The notes under the pieces are model-generated. The model saw only the letters and a program-made list of their open reading frames with translations. It was not told where the DNA came from and did not search any database. Of a stretch of 16,336 bases of DNA, positions 13,294 through 16,336 are shown piece after piece. Position numbers and translations under genes: made by a program. Each line of letters opens with the position of its first letter. Positions within the stretch are counted from its first letter, which is position 1. The stretch comes from CALWOS01 sp963595735 (GTDB lineage Bacteria > Bacillota > Clostridia > Oscillospirales > Oscillospiraceae), in assembly GCA_963595735.1 (NCBI GenBank), contig CAVBJJ010000040.1:1-16336 (forward strand). The letters are read 5' to 3'.

Positions 13294-15041
13294 TATGCCA
13301 GTTCCTCCTTGGAAAGCTGGGAATAGGCGATCTCCTGATAGACCTCGCAGTTGTCCATCAGCTCCCTATGGGTTCCCATTCCGGCAATTTTGCCGTCCGC
13401 CAGCACGATGATCTTATCCGCATCTCGAATCGTGCCGATGCGCTGCGCCACGATCAGGCGGGTCACATCGCCGCAGGCCGCATCCAGCGCCCCGCGCAGC
13501 TTGCGATCCGTCTTGTAGTCCAGTGCGGAAAAGGAATCGTCAAAAATCAAAATCTCCGGCTTGCGGCAGATGGCGCGGGCAATGGAAATGCGCTGCTTCT
13601 GTCCGCCGGAATAGTTGCTGCCGCCCTGGGCGACAAAGGCCTTGTCTCCCTCCGGCAGCTTGCTGACAAACTCCGTTGCCTGCGCTACCTCCAGCGCCTG
13701 TGTCACGGTTTCCTCGGCATCGTCGTTGTCACCAAAGGCGATATTCGACCGGATGTCTCCGGTAAACAGCGTTGCTTTCTGGGAGATGTAGCCGATCTTA
13801 CCGCGCAGCGTCTCCTGCCGGTATTTTCGGACATCCACACCGTCCACCAGCACCTCGCCCTGAGTCACATCATAAAATCGCGGCACCAGGTTGATGAGCG
13901 TACTCTTGCCGCAGCCGGTGGAACCGATGATTGCCACCGTCTCGCCCTTTTTGACGGAAAAACTGATGTTCTCCAGCATATCGCCTTCCGCGCCGGGATA
14001 GCGGAAGCTGACATTGCGAAACTCGATCTCGCCGGCATGGGCGGGATCTGTTTCCGTCAGACTGCCGTCATGAATGCTGGGCTTGGTATCCAGCACCTCC
14101 TGAATGCGCTTGGCCGCCACAGAAGCCCGGGGCAGCAGGATAAAGATCATGACCAGCATCAGGAATGCCATCACGATCTGCATGGCGTACTGGGAAAACA
14201 CCACCATATCGGAAAACAGGTTCATTTTCTCCGCCATACCCGCGTTGTTGATCAGGTACGCGCCCACCCAGTAAATGGCCAGAGTCAGACCGCTCATGAC
14301 CGCCTGGATCGAGGGCATCATAAAGGACATGGTACGGGAGGTAAACAGATGGGTATTGGTCAGGTTCACATTGGCCTGCTCAAACTTCCGCTCCTGATAG
14401 GCCTCCGCATTGTAGGCTCGCACCACCCGCAGGCCGGTCAGGTTTTCCCGGGTCACCCGGTTGACCTCGTCCGTCTGGCTTTGCAGCCGCTTGAAGCGGG
14501 GCATGGTCAGGCAGACGCAAATGGCCATAATGGCCAAAATAATCAGCACGGCCACGCCGGTGCTCATGCTCCACTGCCAGCTTTTTCCGGCAATTTTGGT
14601 CAGCGCCATGATCGCCATGACCGGCGCGCGGAACAACACGGCAATCCCCATCACCACCAGCATCTGCACCTGGGTCACATCGTTTGTAGACCGGGTGATC
14701 AGGCTGGCGGTGGAAAAGCGGCCGATCTCCTCCATGGAGAAGCCCTGCACGCTATCAAACAGCTTCAGCCGCACCACGGCGCTGAAGTTGGAAGCCACCC
14801 GGGCGGCACATACTGCCGTCAGCATCGCCGCCACCAGACTGCCCAGAGCGCACAGCAGCATTTTTCCGCCGGTCTGCAAAATTTCTGTCATCGGGCTGCC
14901 CTCCGTCTGGATCAGCTCCGTGATGTGCTTCATGTAATCCGGCACGGTCAGATCCAGCTTGACCTGGACAATGATGAACAGCACGCTCAGCAGCACCAGA
15001 CCGATCTCTTTCTTGCCCAGATTTCTCAGTAATTTTCCCAT
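13293..15041 (-). CDS. ABC exporter half-transporter (degenerate NBD)
   Basis: Partner half-molecule of 582 residues: six-helix membrane domain (about 12-305) and a C-terminal ATPase domain. Walker A is GSTGCGKS (373-380), Q-loop Gln421, signature NYSGGQ (476-481). The Walker B reads LIFDD, so the catalytic glutamate position is Asp502. The switch histidine is Gln533 (IVAQRIGT). These two changes mark the degenerate ATP site of heterodimeric exporters. Its intact SGGQ would complete the partner's active site, while the partner's altered LSQGQ faces this degenerate one. ATG at 15041 has AAAGGAG 12 nt upstream. It is the first gene of the exporter pair, behind a structured leader of about 146 nt and a -10 box at 15194-15199. 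The 201-bp gap to the kinase gene has no clear terminator. Confidence 0.93.
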   Translation of the reverse strand: MGKLLRNLGKKEIGLVLLSVLFIIVQVKLDLTVPDYMKHITELIQTEGSPMTEILQTGGKMLLCALGSLVAAMLTAVCAARVASNFSAVVRLKLFDSVQGFSMEEIGRFSTASLITRSTNDVTQVQMLVVMGIAVLFRAPVMAIMALTKIAGKSWQWSMSTGVAVLIILAIMAICVCLTMPRFKRLQSQTDEVNRVTRENLTGLRVVRAYNAEAYQERKFEQANVNLTNTHLFTSRTMSFMMPSIQAVMSGLTLAIYWVGAYLINNAGMAEKMNLFSDMVVFSQYAMQIVMAFLMLVMIFILLPRASVAAKRIQEVLDTKPSIHDGSLTETDPAHAGEIEFRNVSFRYPGAEGDMLENISFSVKKGETVAIIGSTGCGKSTLINLVPRFYDVTQGEVLVDGVDVRKYRQETLRGKIGYISQKATLFTGDIRSNIAFGDNDDAEETVTQALEVAQATEFVSKLPEGDKAFVAQGGSNYSGGQKQRISIARAICRKPEILIFDDSFSALDYKTDRKLRGALDAACGDVTRLIVAQRIGTIRDADKIIVLADGKIAGMGTHRELMDNCEVYQEIAYSQLSKEELA

Positions 15042-15084
15042 ATTTTGGGATCTCTCCTTTCCTTAGAATCTTCTTGTTTTCCGG

Positions 15085-15182
15085 ACAGCAGGCGGACGCC
15101 CTGTGATAGGCTTCCCCTATGCAAGGACTCCTGCTGCTTTAGAATTTTGAGAGACTCGCCCCGTTTCTTGGGGAAGTCTCTC
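15085..15182 (-). other. Structured 5' leader of the exporter operon
   Basis: Read on the minus strand there are two elements. First is a hairpin with GAGAGACT/AGTCTCTC (15175-15182 with 15149-15156), continued by CCCC/GGGG. Second is a long irregular hairpin with three stacked helices: GCAGCAGG/CCTGCTGT (15130-15137 with 15085-15092), CCTTG/CAGGG, and ATAGG/CCTAT. Neither is followed by a T-run. The TCTCTC arm of the first could alternatively pair with GAGAGA next to the Shine-Dalgarno at 15047-15058. I recognise no known riboswitch class. Confidence 0.5.
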
Positions 15183-15193
15183 GTTCTTACATT

Positions 15194-15222
15194 ATTATAA
15201 TATCTGTATTTCCTAAACCGAA
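15194..15222 (-). promoter_or_regulatory. Probable promoter of the exporter operon
   Basis: A perfect -10 TATAAT (15194-15199, minus strand) stands alone. At 17 bp the -35 would be TTCGGT (15217-15222), a weak match, so an activator such as the response regulator of the neighbouring two-component system may be needed. The start would be near 15187, at the base of the first leader hairpin. Confidence 0.45.
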
Positions 15223-15242
15223 ACGAAACATTTCCGGGCGTC

Positions 15243-16325
15243 TCAGCTCTGACTCTCCCCTGCTTGGCCGCTTTGGGGCAAATCGGGCAGCCAGACCGTA
15301 AACACCACGGTGGCATCTTCATTGTACGCATTCACGCGCCCCTTGTGCAGCTCCACAATGCGTTTTACGATGGCAAGTCCGATTCCCGTGCCCTCGCTGC
15401 TGTGGGAGTTGTCTCCCTGATAAAACTTGCGGAAGATGCGTTTGATATCCTGTTCGGAGATTTTTTGTCCAAAATTTCTTGCCTTAAAGAGAATTCCGTC
15501 CCTATCCCGATGCACGGCGATCTCCAACCGGCCGCCCTGGGGCGAAAACTTGATGCCGTTGTCCAGCAGGTTGATCCACACCTGCTTGAGCAGTTCCTCG
15601 TTGCCGGAAATCATGTGATCCTCCATGTCCAGCTCCAGCTCCAGCTGCTTTTGCGTCCACTGCTTTTCCAGCAGCAGCACGCAGTTGCGGATCTGCTCGG
15701 AGACATTAAAGCGCGTGATATCCGTCAGGATGCTCTGGTTCTCCACCCGGGTCAGATCCAGCACCCGGGTCGCCAAAATGGACAGGCGCTGCGCCTCCTC
15801 CTCGATGATGGTCAGGTATTCCTTTTGCTGCTCCGGCGGCACACTCCCCCGGTTCAACAGCTTGGCAAAGCCCAAAATCGAGACGATAGGCGTTTTGAAC
15901 TCATGGGAAAAGTTGTTGACGAAGTCCGAGCGGAACATCTCCGTGTTTTGCAGCTCTGCCGCCAGGGTGTTAAAGCTCTCCGAAAGGTCCTTTCCCATCT
16001 CTCCCCCATGCAGGTCGATCCGGGTCTGGAACTCGCCGTTTGCCAGGCGGTTCATGCCGTTGATGAGTACCCGGATCGGCTGAAGGGGAATGCGGCTGGC
16101 CACCGCCGCCACAATGGTTCCCACCAGCAGACTGGCAAAAATGAATACGCTCAGGAAAAACGCGACCCGCATTCCGGAGTGTGTGGATATCCAGCCGTTG
16201 TGGATCATCAGATAACTCAAGCCGCCCACGATGCCCAGACTCACCGCCAGAATGCACAGCACCACCAGCGTAAACATCAGCGTCAGGGTCAGGCGCGGTG
16301 CGATGTGGTTCTTGATTCTTTTCAC
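15243..16325 (-). CDS. Membrane sensor histidine kinase
   Basis: Two-component sensor of 360 residues. Two membrane helices (about 12-40 and 54-78) flank only a short extracellular loop (about 13 residues), as in intramembrane or envelope-stress sensors. A HAMP domain follows (about 79-130). The H-box is NFSHEFKTPI with phosphoacceptor His141. The ATP-binding domain has the N-box INLLDNGIKFSP (Asn256), RNFGQKI as a G1 box of the N-x-G type instead of D-x-G-x-G, the F-box IFRKFYQGD, and GTGIGLAI (312-319). I place the start at GTG 16325, overlapping a TGA in another frame (GTGA), a normal response-regulator/kinase junction. The frame remains open to the window edge, so an earlier start is possible. 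It lies just upstream of the ABC exporter on the same strand and probably controls it. Confidence 0.9.
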   Translation of the reverse strand: MKRIKNHIAPRLTLTLMFTLVVLCILAVSLGIVGGLSYLMIHNGWISTHSGMRVAFFLSVFIFASLLVGTIVAAVASRIPLQPIRVLINGMNRLANGEFQTRIDLHGGEMGKDLSESFNTLAAELQNTEMFRSDFVNNFSHEFKTPIVSILGFAKLLNRGSVPPEQQKEYLTIIEEEAQRLSILATRVLDLTRVENQSILTDITRFNVSEQIRNCVLLLEKQWTQKQLELELDMEDHMISGNEELLKQVWINLLDNGIKFSPQGGRLEIAVHRDRDGILFKARNFGQKISEQDIKRIFRKFYQGDNSHSSEGTGIGLAIVKRIVELHKGRVNAYNEDATVVFTVWLPDLPQSGQAGESQS

Positions 16326-16336
16326 AGCTTTTTCAC
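16322..16336 (-). CDS. 3' end of upstream gene, presumably the response regulator (partial)
   Basis: The last 15 bases on the minus strand read Val-Lys-Lys-Leu-stop, with the TGA overlapping the kinase GTG start. Response-regulator genes commonly precede and overlap their kinase this way. Only four residues are visible, so identity is inferred from context alone. Confidence 0.35.
   Translation of the reverse strand: MKKL

Noticed and set aside
11506..15032. Long plus-strand frames opposite both ABC exporter genes
   Set aside because: Both minus-strand genes have complete Walker A, signature and Walker B motifs. The opposite frames are His/Gln/Gly-rich antisense artefacts.
15276..15500. Degenerate ATP-binding (G1) box suggesting an inactive kinase
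   Set aside because: The N-x-G-x-x-I form (RNFGQKI) is a common variant in VanS-like kinases of Firmicutes, and the H, N, F and GTGIGL boxes are intact.

Overview
The window looks like chromosomal DNA from a strictly anaerobic, GC-rich Clostridia member, most likely a gut Oscillospiraceae/Ruminococcaceae-type Firmicute. The reasons are strong AGGAGG-type ribosome binding sites, TTGACA/TATAAT promoters, an LtaS-type lipoteichoic acid synthase, a class III (oxygen-sensitive) ribonucleotide reductase with its activase, and a domain-swapped XdhC maturation factor. I see no phage, transposon, CRISPR, rRNA or tRNA genes. This is core/housekeeping DNA with informative regulatory regions.

Layout. 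(1) Positions 1-3197, plus strand: nrdD and nrdG. A consensus promoter carries two NrdR-box-like sites, and an intrinsic terminator sits between the two genes. (2) 3198-3752, minus strand: an unrecognised small membrane-anchored protein. Its promoter lies inside a perfect 8-bp inverted repeat, and it shares a bidirectional terminator with nrdG. (3) 3753-6021, minus: an LtaS-family membrane phosphoglycerol transferase with its own promoter and a strong terminator. (4) 6022-7359, minus: a split (two-gene) CHR/ChrA-family transporter. It is preceded by a consensus promoter and a leader of about 105 nt ending in an intrinsic terminator; the leader holds a 14-codon ORF whose stop codon lies in the terminator loop. 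(5) 7360-8741, minus: an Rrf2-family regulator with three cysteines, translationally coupled to an XdhC-family molybdoenzyme maturation factor. (6) 8852-11357, minus: the sulfur-assimilation pair cysK and an O-acetylhomoserine sulfhydrylase gene (metY), behind a consensus promoter with an operator-like palindrome and a leader of about 165 nt. (7) 11402-15199, minus: a heterodimeric ABC exporter with asymmetric ATPase sites, preceded by a structured leader. (8) 15243-16336, minus: a sensor histidine kinase whose start overlaps the stop of a gene, presumably the response regulator, that runs off the window.

How the parts relate. The nrdDG block makes dNTPs anaerobically. Rrf2, CysK and MetY form a plausible cysteine/sulfur block: in Bacillus and Staphylococcus the Rrf2-family protein CymR works with CysK. 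The sensor kinase lies directly upstream of the ABC exporter and may control it. The most unusual signals are in the untranslated regions: the chrA leader (candidate leader-peptide attenuator), the metY leader, and the exporter leader. All RNA structures were paired by eye, not computed.
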